Of a stretch of DNA of 64,000 nucleotides, positions 43,328-51,228 are shown piece after piece. The DNA is from Microbacterium sp. NC79 (GTDB taxonomy: Bacteria; Actinomycetota; Actinomycetes; Actinomycetales; Microbacteriaceae), in contig NZ_JAHQYI010000001.1 in the NCBI RefSeq assembly GCF_019061125.1, positions 2,108,001 through 2,172,000 on the forward strand, given 5' to 3'. The notes under the pieces were generated by a model. It had not been told where the DNA came from. It made no database searches and saw only the letters and a list, made by a program, of their open reading frames with translations. Every line of letters begins with the position of its first letter. Position 1 is the stretch's first letter. Position numbers and translations under genes: made by a program.

Positions 43328-44640
43328 CAGCGGATCTCCCTTTGCTTCGTGAGCTGTCTCGCGTTGAAGATGATCAACGGCAGCACGAACAAGAACAGCA
43401 CAACGGCGAGAGCCGACGAGTGCCCGTAGCTCTGGAAGCGCTGTTGCTGGTTGACCATCTCAAAACCAAGCACTGTGGTGTCCGCTCGACCACCGGTCAT
43501 CACGGCGACGATGTCGTAGACCTTGAGGGACATGATCGTGATGGTCGTCAAGACCACGATGAGCGAGCCTCGAATGCCTGGCACCGTGACGTTCGTAAAG
43601 CGTTCCCACGAGTTGGCGCCATCGAGGGCCGCCGCCTCGGTCTGTTCCGTCGGCACCGCCTTAATGGCCGCGGAGAGGATCACCATAGCGAAGCCCGTCT
43701 GGGTCCAGATGAATACGATCAGCAAGAACAGGGTGTTCCAGATTGGTCGGGCATCAAGCCAGCTCACCGGATCACCACCGAAGGCCGTCACGATGGCGTT
43801 CAGGAGACCAATCTGCTCCCCCTGGCGTACGTCGTACATGAACTTCCAGATGATGCCTGCACCGACGAACGAAATGGCGACGGGCATGAAGACCAAGACC
43901 TTCAACACCTTTTCGCCACGAGCGCGGTCAATGAACACCGCATAAGCGAGACCGATCGCCGTGGAGATCGTGGGCGCGAGCAGCGCCCAGATCAAGGTGT
44001 TAATGATCGACCAGGTGCCCTCGGGGTTGGTCAGCACCCACTCGTAGTTCTCGAGACCGACGAAGTTCGCACCGCTCTTGTCGAAGAAGGACTGCACGAC
44101 GGTGGAGATGGCCGGGTAGATCAGGCCGATGCCGAGCAGAATTGCCGCAGGCGCCATGAACAGCATGAGCTGGAACAGGTAGCCGGACCCCTGGCGGGCG
44201 CGGAGATCTGCGAAGAACAGCAGACCACCGGTTGCCAGTGCAATCGCCACGACATAGAGCAACGCGTTCGCATACGGCCGTAGCAGCATGAAGGCGATAA
44301 AGGGGATCGCGAAGGTTGCAACCAGACGAATCCAGAAGTAGACCTTGCCTCGTCGAGGCGCATACTCCACGAGCAGCAGAATTAACCCGATAACGACCCC
44401 GAATGCGAGCAACACGATCGGGATCTGCACGAGCGGCTGCATATCGCCGAGCCACTGGAAGAAGGCGTTGAGTGAGAAGCCGAGCGTTCGTGGATTCGCG
44501 TCGGGGTTGGGCGTGCTCATCAGAAGAGCGACGATCAACCCGATAATCAGCAGGAATCCGCCGATCACACCGACGGCGGTCATCTTCGTGTTGTACTCGC
44601 CTGATTTCGCGAGTGGTTCGGTAGCGAGACTATGAGACAT
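43327..44640 (-). CDS. Carbohydrate ABC transporter permease (MalF type, extended)
   Basis: A 437-residue permease. An N-terminal region (about residues 1-150) adds roughly three to four hydrophobic segments before the usual six-helix core; such long forms are common in alpha-glucoside importers. The EAA loop is EAAALDGANSWERFTNVTVPGIRG near residue 335. I use the second of two tandem ATGs (44640), placed five bases after AAGGGG. A stem-loop lies between it and the binding-protein gene. Confidence 0.9.
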   Translation of the reverse strand: MSHSLATEPLAKSGEYNTKMTAVGVIGGFLLIIGLIVALLMSTPNPDANPRTLGFSLNAFFQWLGDMQPLVQIPIVLLAFGVVIGLILLLVEYAPRRGKVYFWIRLVATFAIPFIAFMLLRPYANALLYVVAIALATGGLLFFADLRARQGSGYLFQLMLFMAPAAILLGIGLIYPAISTVVQSFFDKSGANFVGLENYEWVLTNPEGTWSIINTLIWALLAPTISTAIGLAYAVFIDRARGEKVLKVLVFMPVAISFVGAGIIWKFMYDVRQGEQIGLLNAIVTAFGGDPVSWLDARPIWNTLFLLIVFIWTQTGFAMVILSAAIKAVPTEQTEAAALDGANSWERFTNVTVPGIRGSLIVVLTTITIMSLKVYDIVAVMTGGRADTTVLGFEMVNQQQRFQSYGHSSALAVVLFLFVLPLIIFNARQLTKQREIR

Positions 44641-44693
44641 CATTACCCCTTCTGAGCGCATCATTGAACTCGAAGCCAGCCGGAGACGGGTGA

Positions 44694-44721
44694 GGGGCCG
44701 GGGCAAAAATGCCTCGACCCC
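44694..44721 (-). promoter_or_regulatory. Stem-loop between binding-protein and permease genes
   Basis: Arms 44694-44705 and 44710-44721 (GGGGTCGAGGCA on the minus strand) pair with two or three G-U or mismatched positions. Such hairpins between binding-protein and permease genes often raise the level of the upstream mRNA segment; that function is inferred. Confidence 0.45.
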
Positions 44722-44748
44722 TCCTGAATCTCTGGCGTGACGACCAGA

Positions 44749-46089
44749 CTAGTTCTTAAAACCAGCTTGGATGTCGCTCAGAACCTGATCAGTGCTCTTT
44801 CCGTCGACCCAGCTGACCATTCCCTTCCAGAAGGATCCGGAACCAACGGTTGCGGGCATCAGGTCGGAAGCGTCGAAACGCACGACCGTCGTGTCGTCCT
44901 GCAGAACCTTCATAGCTTCCGTCAGGAACTCGCTCGATGCCTTCGACGGGTCAGCGTTCTTGTTAGCCGAGATCGCACCGCCGAGTGCGACGCGAGCGTC
45001 AGCAAACTCCTTAGTAGCCATGAACTCCACAACGGCCTGCGTTGCCGCATCGTCGCTGAAGGCGACAACGAACTCGCCACCGACCTCAACCTGCAGCTCG
45101 CCTTCCGTCATGCCAGGCATGATGAACGCGTAAAGGTCACCGTCGGGCGCAATGACCGGGGTCTCGCCAGACTCGGTCTTGGTCTCCAGGAGGTTGGCCG
45201 TCAGGAACGAGCCCTGGTGCGTCAGCGCGCACGTGCCCTCAGCAAGCTTCGCTGCCACGTCGCCGAAAGCGGTGGTGTTAATGCTCTTGACGTCACCGAA
45301 GCCAGCGTTGACGTAATCCGGATTAAGAATGATCTCGCCGACGGCGTCGAAAGCGCTCTTAATCTCAGGGTCGGTGAATTTCACGTCACCCGAGATCCAC
45401 TTGTCGTACACCTCAGCACCAGACTGGCGAAGCACAAGGTCTTCAATCCAGTCGGTTCCGGGCCAGCCGGAGGCCTCACCTGAAGCGAACCCAACACACC
45501 ACGGCGCGGCGTTCGTCTTCTCCTGAATCGTTTTCGTCAGGTTGAGCATTTCATCCCATGTCTTGGGAACCTCCACGCCCCATTCCTCGAACTGCGCAGG
45601 CGAGTAGAAGATGTAGCCCTTGACGTTCGCGAGCATCGGGGCCGCGTAGAATGTGCCGTCTACGGTTCCGTAGCCCTTCCAGTCCGCCGACCAGTTTTCA
45701 TCGACGAGCTTCTCAACGGCTTCGGGTGCCGGCTTTGCTTCGCCGGTTCCGATCAGCGTGTTCAACAGACCGGGCTGCGGAACAATCGCAATGTCAGGGG
45801 CGGATCCGCCGTCAACCTTAGTGACAATGTTGCCTTCAAAGCCCTTGTCACCGGTGTAGTCGACCTGGATGCCCGTGTCTTTCTCAAACTGCGCGAAGGC
45901 TTCGTTCAGCGCATCGGCCTCGGTACCGGTGATGCCACCGGAAATCTTGACCGTTTCGCCTTCAAGCGAACCACCCTCGCCGGGTGCTGCGCCGCCATCT
46001 TCTGACTCGGCGCAACCAGCAAGTGTAAGGGCAGCGATGCTGGCGACGGCAAGGCCAACCAGCAAACGACGTCGGGTACGGACAGCCAT
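44749..46089 (-). CDS. Carbohydrate ABC transporter substrate-binding lipoprotein
   Basis: A 446-residue lipoprotein, the extracytoplasmic sugar-binding component. The signal ends in a lipobox, LTLAGCAES (about residues 22-30), after RRRLLVGLAVASIAALT. The mature part shows the family 1 pattern FAQFEKDTGIQVDYTGDKGFEGNIVTKV and VSWVDGKSTDQVL at the end; the closest pattern known to me is of alpha-glucoside binding proteins, so maltose-like sugar is a reasonable guess. I use ATG 46089 with AAAGGAATC upstream. First gene of the three-gene operon. Confidence 0.9.
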   Translation of the reverse strand: MAVRTRRRLLVGLAVASIAALTLAGCAESEDGGAAPGEGGSLEGETVKISGGITGTEADALNEAFAQFEKDTGIQVDYTGDKGFEGNIVTKVDGGSAPDIAIVPQPGLLNTLIGTGEAKPAPEAVEKLVDENWSADWKGYGTVDGTFYAAPMLANVKGYIFYSPAQFEEWGVEVPKTWDEMLNLTKTIQEKTNAAPWCVGFASGEASGWPGTDWIEDLVLRQSGAEVYDKWISGDVKFTDPEIKSAFDAVGEIILNPDYVNAGFGDVKSINTTAFGDVAAKLAEGTCALTHQGSFLTANLLETKTESGETPVIAPDGDLYAFIMPGMTEGELQVEVGGEFVVAFSDDAATQAVVEFMATKEFADARVALGGAISANKNADPSKASSEFLTEAMKVLQDDTTVVRFDASDLMPATVGSGSFWKGMVSWVDGKSTDQVLSDIQAGFKN

Positions 46090-46142
46090 GTCGATTCCTT
46101 TCCAGCGCGAGGAGCTCTTCCTTGCGCTCCCGGCTCCTGTAA

Positions 46143-46295
46143 GGAACCGCTTCCAGCAGAATCTATTGATTGTTGCCCCGGAGCGCAAGGGTTCAAGTGA
46201 TCACGACTCGATAACCTCTTGATATGTAATTGGGAGCGCTCCCGTAGCGAATACGCACGCTCTCGCACGCTCGGTACCACCTGGAACCGGTTCCA
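46143..46295. promoter_or_regulatory. Three palindromic operator candidates between ABC operon and LacI gene
   Basis: The spacer 46090-46352 holds TGGGAGCGCTCCCG at 46231-46244, one base from the palindrome TGGGAGCGCTCCCA known as the CebR site in Streptomyces; a perfect 14-bp palindrome TGGAACCGGTTCCA at 46282-46295; and GGAACCGCTTCC, imperfect, at 46143-46154. All have the central CG of LacI-family sites. Binding by the adjacent regulator is inferred. Confidence 0.65.
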
Positions 46296-46352
46296 CATAT
46301 TGGCTGCTTTTCACCTATGCTGAGACCTACTGCGCACCGATGGGAGAGCCGA

Positions 46353-47372
46353 ATGAGCGGAATCGCCGATGTGGCACGCCGAGCAGGGGTATCGAAGTCC
46401 ACAGCTTCACGCGCCCTCACAGGCAGCGGCTACGTTTCTGCCGAGACGCGTCAACGGGTGCGTGCCGCCGCCGATGCACTCGGGTATGTCCCCTCCACGC
46501 ATGCGGTCTCACTTGCGACTGGCAAAACACGCACCATCGGCGTGATCGTTCCACATGTGACACGGTGGTACTTCGGCGAAGTAGTTGACGGCATCCAAAG
46601 TGCCCTCATTTCGCACGATCTCGATTGCGCCCTGTTCTCCGCAGAGCCGGGGTCGGCGCACCGCCAACGCATGTTCGACACCTACCTCGGGCGCAGGCGA
46701 TTCGATGGGCTCATTACCGTCGGCATCGAGCCATCCGCGCGCGAACTGGAGCGCATCGCGGAGCTCGGCAAGCCGCTCGTCACGATCGGCAGCTATGACG
46801 CAGGCGCCAGCGCTGTTTCGATCGATGACTTCGACGCCGCGCATCGTGCCACCGAACACCTCATCGGGCTCGGCCACACGAACATCACTTTCGTCGGCGG
46901 TGCGCCGGAAAACGATGAGCATAGCTTTGGCGATACCCGACGGATCCTCGGTTACCGGGCTGCCATGGCAAAGTCCGGGCTCGCAGAGCACGCGAGGCAC
47001 GTCCCCTGTGACGTCGATATGCCTGACGGTTATGCCACCGCCGTCGATTTTCTCAGCTCGTCACGTGTACGCCCGACGGCCATTGTCGCGGTATGCGACG
47101 AGGTTGCCATCGGCGTCATCATTGCCGCACGCCGCCAGGGCGTCGGTGTGCCCAATGACCTCAGCGTCATCGGTATTGACGACCACGCACACGCCGAAAT
47201 GTTCTCCTTGACGACCCTGCGCCAGAACCCGCGCGAACAGGGAGAGACGGCGGTTGAGCTCCTGAATCGGCTCATCGCAGAGCCGGCGAGCTCGCCTGAG
47301 CGCGTGTGGGCACCAGCCACCATGATCATCCGCAATTCGACTGCGGCACCTCCGGATCACGCACGCGCGTAG
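46353..47372 (+). CDS. LacI-family transcriptional regulator of the sugar ABC operon
   Basis: A 339-residue repressor. The helix-turn-helix is at the very N-terminus (IADVARRAGVSKSTASRALTGSGYVS), then the hinge and the type-I periplasmic-binding-like domain starting TIGVIVPHVTRWYFGEVVDGIQ and ending in LSVIGIDDHAHAEMFSLTTLRQ. I use ATG 46353 after GGGAGAGCCGA; an upstream start at 46317 is possible. It is divergent from the substrate-binding gene with candidate operators between, so it probably represses the operon and itself. The effector sugar is not known. Confidence 0.9.
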   Translation: MSGIADVARRAGVSKSTASRALTGSGYVSAETRQRVRAAADALGYVPSTHAVSLATGKTRTIGVIVPHVTRWYFGEVVDGIQSALISHDLDCALFSAEPGSAHRQRMFDTYLGRRRFDGLITVGIEPSARELERIAELGKPLVTIGSYDAGASAVSIDDFDAAHRATEHLIGLGHTNITFVGGAPENDEHSFGDTRRILGYRAAMAKSGLAEHARHVPCDVDMPDGYATAVDFLSSSRVRPTAIVAVCDEVAIGVIIAARRQGVGVPNDLSVIGIDDHAHAEMFSLTTLRQNPREQGETAVELLNRLIAEPASSPERVWAPATMIIRNSTAAPPDHARA

Positions 47373-47384
47373 GTTCTACTCCCC

Positions 47385-47406
47385 TGGTTCCGCTCCCCTG
47401 GTTCCG
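47385..47406 (+). repeat. Intergenic tandem TGGTTCCG units
   Basis: Two units TGGTTCCGCTCCCC / TGGTTCCG start at 47385 and 47399, 14 bp apart, in the 131-bp spacer between the LacI gene and rplL. They match the units seen at 24170 and 59261. Confidence 0.6.
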
Positions 47407-47452
47407 GTGCCGGAGTCCACTCTCACGACACACAGAGACGTGCCGGAAAAGG

Positions 47453-47486
47453 ACACAGGGCCCCGGGAAAACCCGGAGCCCTGTGT
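47453..47486. terminator. Bidirectional terminator between LacI gene and rplL
   Basis: A 15-bp stem with one mismatch (47453-47467 with 47472-47486, ACACAGGGCYCCGGG and complement) with an AAAA loop lies between convergent genes. Confidence 0.85.
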
Positions 47487-47503
47487 AAAACGCGAAAGCG
47501 TGA

Positions 47504-47884
47504 TTACTTAACGGTAACCGTTGCGCCAGCCTCTTCGAGGGCCGTCTTGGCCTTCTCAGCAGCTTCCTTGTTTGCGCCCTCAAGAACAGCCTTGGGTGCA
47601 CCGTCGACGACAGCCTTAGCCTCGCCGAGGCCGAGCGAGGTGAGCTCGCGAACGACCTTGATGACCTGGATCTTCTTGTCGCCAGCTGCCTCGAGAATAA
47701 CGTCGAACGAGTCCTTCTCTTCCTCAGCCTCTGCAGCGCCAGCGCCAGCTGCGCCTGCAACTGCAACGGGAGCAGCAGCGGTAACGTCAAACTTCTCTTC
47801 GAAAGCCTTGACGAACTCGCTCAGTTCAACGAGGGTCAGGCCGGCGAACTGCTCGAGCAGCTCCTCAGTGGTGAGCTTAGCCAT
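47504..47884 (-). CDS. rplL: 50S ribosomal protein L7/L12
   Basis: The stalk protein that recruits translational GTPases. The 126 residues show the N-terminal dimer helix ([34 protein letters not shown]), an Ala-rich hinge ([23 protein letters not shown]) and the C-terminal domain with the near-invariant [28 protein letters not shown]. Downstream of rplJ on the same strand. Confidence 0.98.
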   Translation of the reverse strand: MAKLTTEELLEQFAGLTLVELSEFVKAFEEKFDVTAAAPVAVAGAAGAGAAEAEEEKDSFDVILEAAGDKKIQVIKVVRELTSLGLGEAKAVVDGAPKAVLEGANKEAAEKAKTALEEAGATVTVK

Positions 47885-47932
47885 GGTGGTATCTCCTAGA
47901 TAAATGTGGATTGTCGAAGAATCGGGGGCTGC

Positions 47933-48421
47933 TTACGCAGCTTCGGCCGACTCCAGCTTTTCGCGAAGAGCGTCGATGGTGGCTGCTGCCTTGCCCATCG
48001 TTGCCTTCATCATGCCCGCAGCCTTCGCAAGCAGAACCTCACGGCTCTCGAGCGAGGCGTACTTGTTGACCTCGTCAGCGGTGAGAGCATTACCCTCAAA
48101 CACGCCGCCCTTGATCACGAGAAGCGGGTTTGCCTTGGCAAAGTCACGCATAGCCTTCGCGGTGGCGACGAAGTCACCGTGCACGAATGCGATTGCCGAC
48201 GGACCCTTGAGGTCGTCGTCAAGCGACGTGATTCCTGCCTTGTTGGCAGCAATCTTGGTCAGCGTGTTCTTCACCACGGCGTACTCAGCGTCCTGGCGGA
48301 TAGCCGTACGCAGCTGCTTGAGCTGGGCTACCGTCAGACCGCGGTACTCGGTCAGCAGGACGGCGTTGGAGTTCTCGAAGTTCTTCGTGAGCTCAACGAC
48401 CGATGCATCCTTCTGCGCCAT
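47933..48421 (-). CDS. rplJ: 50S ribosomal protein L10
   Basis: Anchors L7/L12 dimers to the ribosome. Length 162 residues. It starts MAQKDASVVELTKNF and holds the family stretches NSNAVLLTEYRGLTVAQLKQLR and the C-terminal L7/L12-binding helix. I use ATG 48421, preceded by AAGGAGTGACC; the open frame to 48511 is leader. An L10-type leader with a terminator-like hairpin precedes it. Confidence 0.98.
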   Translation of the reverse strand: MAQKDASVVELTKNFENSNAVLLTEYRGLTVAQLKQLRTAIRQDAEYAVVKNTLTKIAANKAGITSLDDDLKGPSAIAFVHGDFVATAKAMRDFAKANPLLVIKGGVFEGNALTADEVNKYASLESREVLLAKAAGMMKATMGKAAATIDALREKLESAEAA

Positions 48422-48493
48422 GGTCACTCCTTGATGTGTACATAACACCGCGCGGGTGCGGGGTGTCTGCCTTGACCTCACCACAACAAAAAA

Positions 48494-48516
48494 GCTCCGG
48501 CGCAAGCGCACGGAGC
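48494..48516 (-). terminator. Attenuator hairpin in the rplJ leader
   Basis: On the minus strand GCTCCG pairs with CGGAGC around an inner GCGC helix, followed by TTTTTTG. It sits in the leader between the promoter and rplJ, as transcription-attenuator hairpins do. Confidence 0.7.
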
Positions 48517-48620
48517 AAAATCTTCAGAAGATAATTCGTGTCACCTGCGTGGGCCTCTGCTGAGCAGTGCTTCGATTGCCATGTGAACATGACAATGACC
48601 GACGGTCTTTGGCTTCGTTA
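48517..48620 (-). ncRNA. Ribosomal protein L10 leader
   Basis: The leader RNA binds L10 (with L12) and so represses rplJ-rplL. It contains GCCAAAGACC near its 5' side (48615-48606) and CGCAGGTG (48549-48542), both conserved in the L10 leader. Ends are estimated. Confidence 0.65.
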
Positions 48621-48649
48621 AGAATAACCCACCCGAACCGCCACACCAA
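48621..48649 (-). promoter_or_regulatory. Promoter of rplJ-rplL
   Basis: On the minus strand TTGGTG (48649-48644) and TATTCT (48626-48621) are 17 bp apart, just upstream of the leader. Confidence 0.6.
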
Positions 48650-48722
48650 ATCCGGCCAGCCGATTACGGCGACCCACGCACGCAAGGCTCATGGCCGCAT
48701 TAAAGAGGCGTAGCCTCGAGGA

Positions 48723-49367
48723 GTGACTCCCGAACTTGCTGCCCGAATTGTTGCGGACTCTCGTGACAGGGTGGCGTGGGTTCGAGCCCGCTCGCGCGGT
48801 ATCACCGCGACGGATGTCGCGACGCTCAGTTCAGCCGCGTCGATTCAGCGGGCCGCCACCGCGAAGCTCGGTGGCGGCGCACGGTTCAGCGGCAACGCTT
48901 ACACCGACCATGGTCGCCGCCGCGAACCCGAGATCGCAAGCTGGATGGCGGCGACGCACGGCATCATGTCGTCGTCTGCGCTCTTCCACGCCGAGATCGA
49001 GAAGCGTCACCTCGCGACGCCCGATGGCATCAAGCAGGATACTGCGGGCCGCATCACGCTGGCCGAGATCAAGACGACAAACAAGCCGTTCCGCTCAATT
49101 CCACGCAACTACCTGCGCCAGATCTGGTGGCAGCAACACGTCCTTGGCGCTGAGCGCACTCTGTTCGTGTGGGAAGAGCACGAGAATTTTGTGCCTCTGC
49201 ACGACGAGCCAAAGTGCCAGTGGGTCGACCGTGACGATACGGAGATTGCCAAGCTCGTGGGTCTCGCAACGAACCTCATCGACGAGCTTTACATCCGCAC
49301 GACGGGCAACGTGGTCGCGCCTCGCACCCCGCGCGAGCAGTTCCGCGCTCTCGCCCTCGCCGATTAA
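48723..49367 (+). CDS. YqaJ-type exonuclease/recombinase-like protein
   Basis: A 214-residue protein with the core of the YqaJ/lambda-exonuclease fold: GITATDVATLSS near residue 27 (the GITASxxA start), GRRREPEIASWM (the GxxxExxI helix) near 62-73, HLATPDGI and LAEIKTTNKPF near 110, the catalytic D-x(n)-ExK. It should cleave one strand of double-stranded DNA ends. Length and motifs fit stand-alone chromosomal or phage-derived copies; no recombinase or other phage gene is next to it. The GTG start has GAGGA only a few bases upstream, so spacing is odd; a near-leaderless start is possible. Confidence 0.82.
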   Translation: MTPELAARIVADSRDRVAWVRARSRGITATDVATLSSAASIQRAATAKLGGGARFSGNAYTDHGRRREPEIASWMAATHGIMSSSALFHAEIEKRHLATPDGIKQDTAGRITLAEIKTTNKPFRSIPRNYLRQIWWQQHVLGAERTLFVWEEHENFVPLHDEPKCQWVDRDDTEIAKLVGLATNLIDELYIRTTGNVVAPRTPREQFRALALAD

Positions 49368-49429
49368 ACGCCACCTCAACGAATCATTTGCGGCGCACTG
49401 AGCCGCGGAACCTCGAGCGAAGTAACGGG

Positions 49430-51058
49430 TTAGCGTTGCGTTGATTGCGCGACGGCTTTGCGCACTTCTTCTCGATCGTCGATGTCAATCAGAGCGCCAG
49501 CGATGTCTTGCACCGTCTCGTGGCCGCGACCAGCGATCACGACAATGTCTTCGGGGGCGGCCAGGTCAATCGCCGCAGCAATCGCGTCAGCCCGGGGGAA
49601 AATCTCCAGCACCTCGCGCCCTTCACGGCGTTCCGCGACGGCACCCTCAAGCACCTGCGCCCGAATGGAGGCCGCGTCTTCGGTGTGCGGGTCGTCGTCG
49701 GTGACGATTGCGATGTCTGCGTATCTGGCAGCAATCTCACCCATCGATGCGCGTTTGATGGCGTCGCGCTCCCCCGCCGCACCGAACACCAAAATGACGC
49801 GCCCTGTCGAGGTCTGCACGGTTTCGAGCATGCGCATCAGACCACCGGGGTTGTGCGCGAAATCGACGTATACGGTGGGCGACGTGTTTACGACTTCCAT
49901 GCGGCCGGGAACGCCCTGCGACAGCGGTCGATCGTTCGATGACACCGCCGCCGAAACAGCAGCAACGTCATATCCTGCTTCCAGCACCATGGTGAGGGCG
50001 AGTGCCGCGTTTGAAACGTTGAATCGGCCGGGAAGCCCAACGACGGCAGACAACGAACGCCCATCACGGTGCGTCAGCGTAAAGACGTGCCCGAAGCCTT
50101 CTGGACGCACGTCCGTGACGCTCCAGTGACCGCGGTGGGCGCCATCGGTGCTGAGAGTGACAACGTCGACGCCCGCTTCCTGCGCCATACGCTCACCCCA
50201 CTCGTCGTCAATGACGACAACCGCACGGCTGACAAGTTCAGGCTGAAAAAGCGCGAGCTTCGCTTCGAAGTACGCGTCCATCGTGCCGTGCAGGTCGAGG
50301 TGGTCAGGCGACAGGTTCGTAAACCCAGCGACGGCAAACTGAAGACCGGCCGTGCGTTGGAAGACCATCGAGTGTGACGAGACCTCCATCACGGCGGCGC
50401 CAACATTACTCTCGGCCATGCGAGCCATCAGGCCGTGCAGTTGCGGCGCTTCCGGAGTGGTCATCGTCGACGGCACGTAATCGTCACCGATCGTGATGCC
50501 AATGGTTCCAATCGTCCCCATACCGACGCCCAGCGCCCGCAGCAGCGATGAAACCATGAATGTCGTGGTGGTTTTGCCGTTCGTTCCGGTGACACCGAAA
50601 AGCTGGGGCTGATGCGCTGCAGTGTCGTAGACCGCGGCGCTGACAACGCCCAGCTGGCCACGAGCGTCGTCGGCAATGATCGCCGCAATGCCGGCATCAT
50701 GCGCCAGCGCATAACCGGCAGAATCCGTGTACACCGCGCGCGCACCACGTTCCAGCGCCGCGCGGATGAACTGTGCTCCGTGCACGTGTGCACCAGGAAG
50801 AGCAGCGTAGAGGTCGCCAGGCAAAACCGATCGTGAATCGAGCGATACGCCCGTCACCTGAACGGCGTCATCACCGCTCAATCGCACGCCAGGAAGTTGG
50901 CTCGCGATGTCTTTGAGCGAAATCGGAACCACGTGCTGAGGTCGAAAGTGCCGCTCTCGATCGACTGCCGTCGCGAAAGCATCACGCGGTTCTTCAACGA
51001 GCGCCAACTTCGTCCCATCTATCGCCCTTTTGAGGCGCCCAAGAAACGCCAACAACAA
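49430..51058 (-). CDS. murE: MurE-like muropeptide ligase
   Basis: Adds the third amino acid to UDP-MurNAc-L-Ala-D-Glu in peptidoglycan synthesis. The ATP loop is VTGTNGKTTTTFMVSSLL near residue 166, then MEVSSHSM, FTNLSPDHLDLHG and YVDFAHNPGGL. The specificity stretch TDDDPHTED replaces the DNPR of diaminopimelate-adding MurE; that fits a diamino acid such as lysine or ornithine, as in Microbacteriaceae. The TTG at 51058 gives 542 residues; a GTG at 50932 would give 500, nearer the usual. It is isolated from a dcw cluster, so it may be an extra copy. Confidence 0.88.
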   Translation of the reverse strand: MLLAFLGRLKRAIDGTKLALVEEPRDAFATAVDRERHFRPQHVVPISLKDIASQLPGVRLSGDDAVQVTGVSLDSRSVLPGDLYAALPGAHVHGAQFIRAALERGARAVYTDSAGYALAHDAGIAAIIADDARGQLGVVSAAVYDTAAHQPQLFGVTGTNGKTTTTFMVSSLLRALGVGMGTIGTIGITIGDDYVPSTMTTPEAPQLHGLMARMAESNVGAAVMEVSSHSMVFQRTAGLQFAVAGFTNLSPDHLDLHGTMDAYFEAKLALFQPELVSRAVVVIDDEWGERMAQEAGVDVVTLSTDGAHRGHWSVTDVRPEGFGHVFTLTHRDGRSLSAVVGLPGRFNVSNAALALTMVLEAGYDVAAVSAAVSSNDRPLSQGVPGRMEVVNTSPTVYVDFAHNPGGLMRMLETVQTSTGRVILVFGAAGERDAIKRASMGEIAARYADIAIVTDDDPHTEDAASIRAQVLEGAVAERREGREVLEIFPRADAIAAAIDLAAPEDIVVIAGRGHETVQDIAGALIDIDDREEVRKAVAQSTQR

Positions 51059-51154
51059 GGATTCAGCCTACTCCTGTCCCCGGCGGATTCCTGAGAGCCT
51101 TTGAGCGCTTCCCCAGGCAACGAGGCTCGCTGGGCGTTTCCTATGGATGAGAAA

Positions 51155-51207
51155 TTAGTTGATCTTTGTCAACATTCCTGAGGTATTGTTGACTTTACTC
51201 AACTAAT
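51155..51207. promoter_or_regulatory. Paired MarR-type operators upstream of the DHA2 exporter
   Basis: Two 16-bp inverted repeats, GTTGATCTTTGTCAAC (51158-51173) and GTTGACTTTACTCAAC (51188-51203), are spaced 30 bp centre to centre. Both are TTGA-N6-TCAA, a usual MarR-family pattern. The outer ATTAGTTGA (51155-51163) and TCAACTAAT (51199-51207) extend the dyad. The exporter ATG is 22 bases downstream. Confidence 0.7.
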
Positions 51208-51228
51208 GAATGGCGAAGACACCCACTA

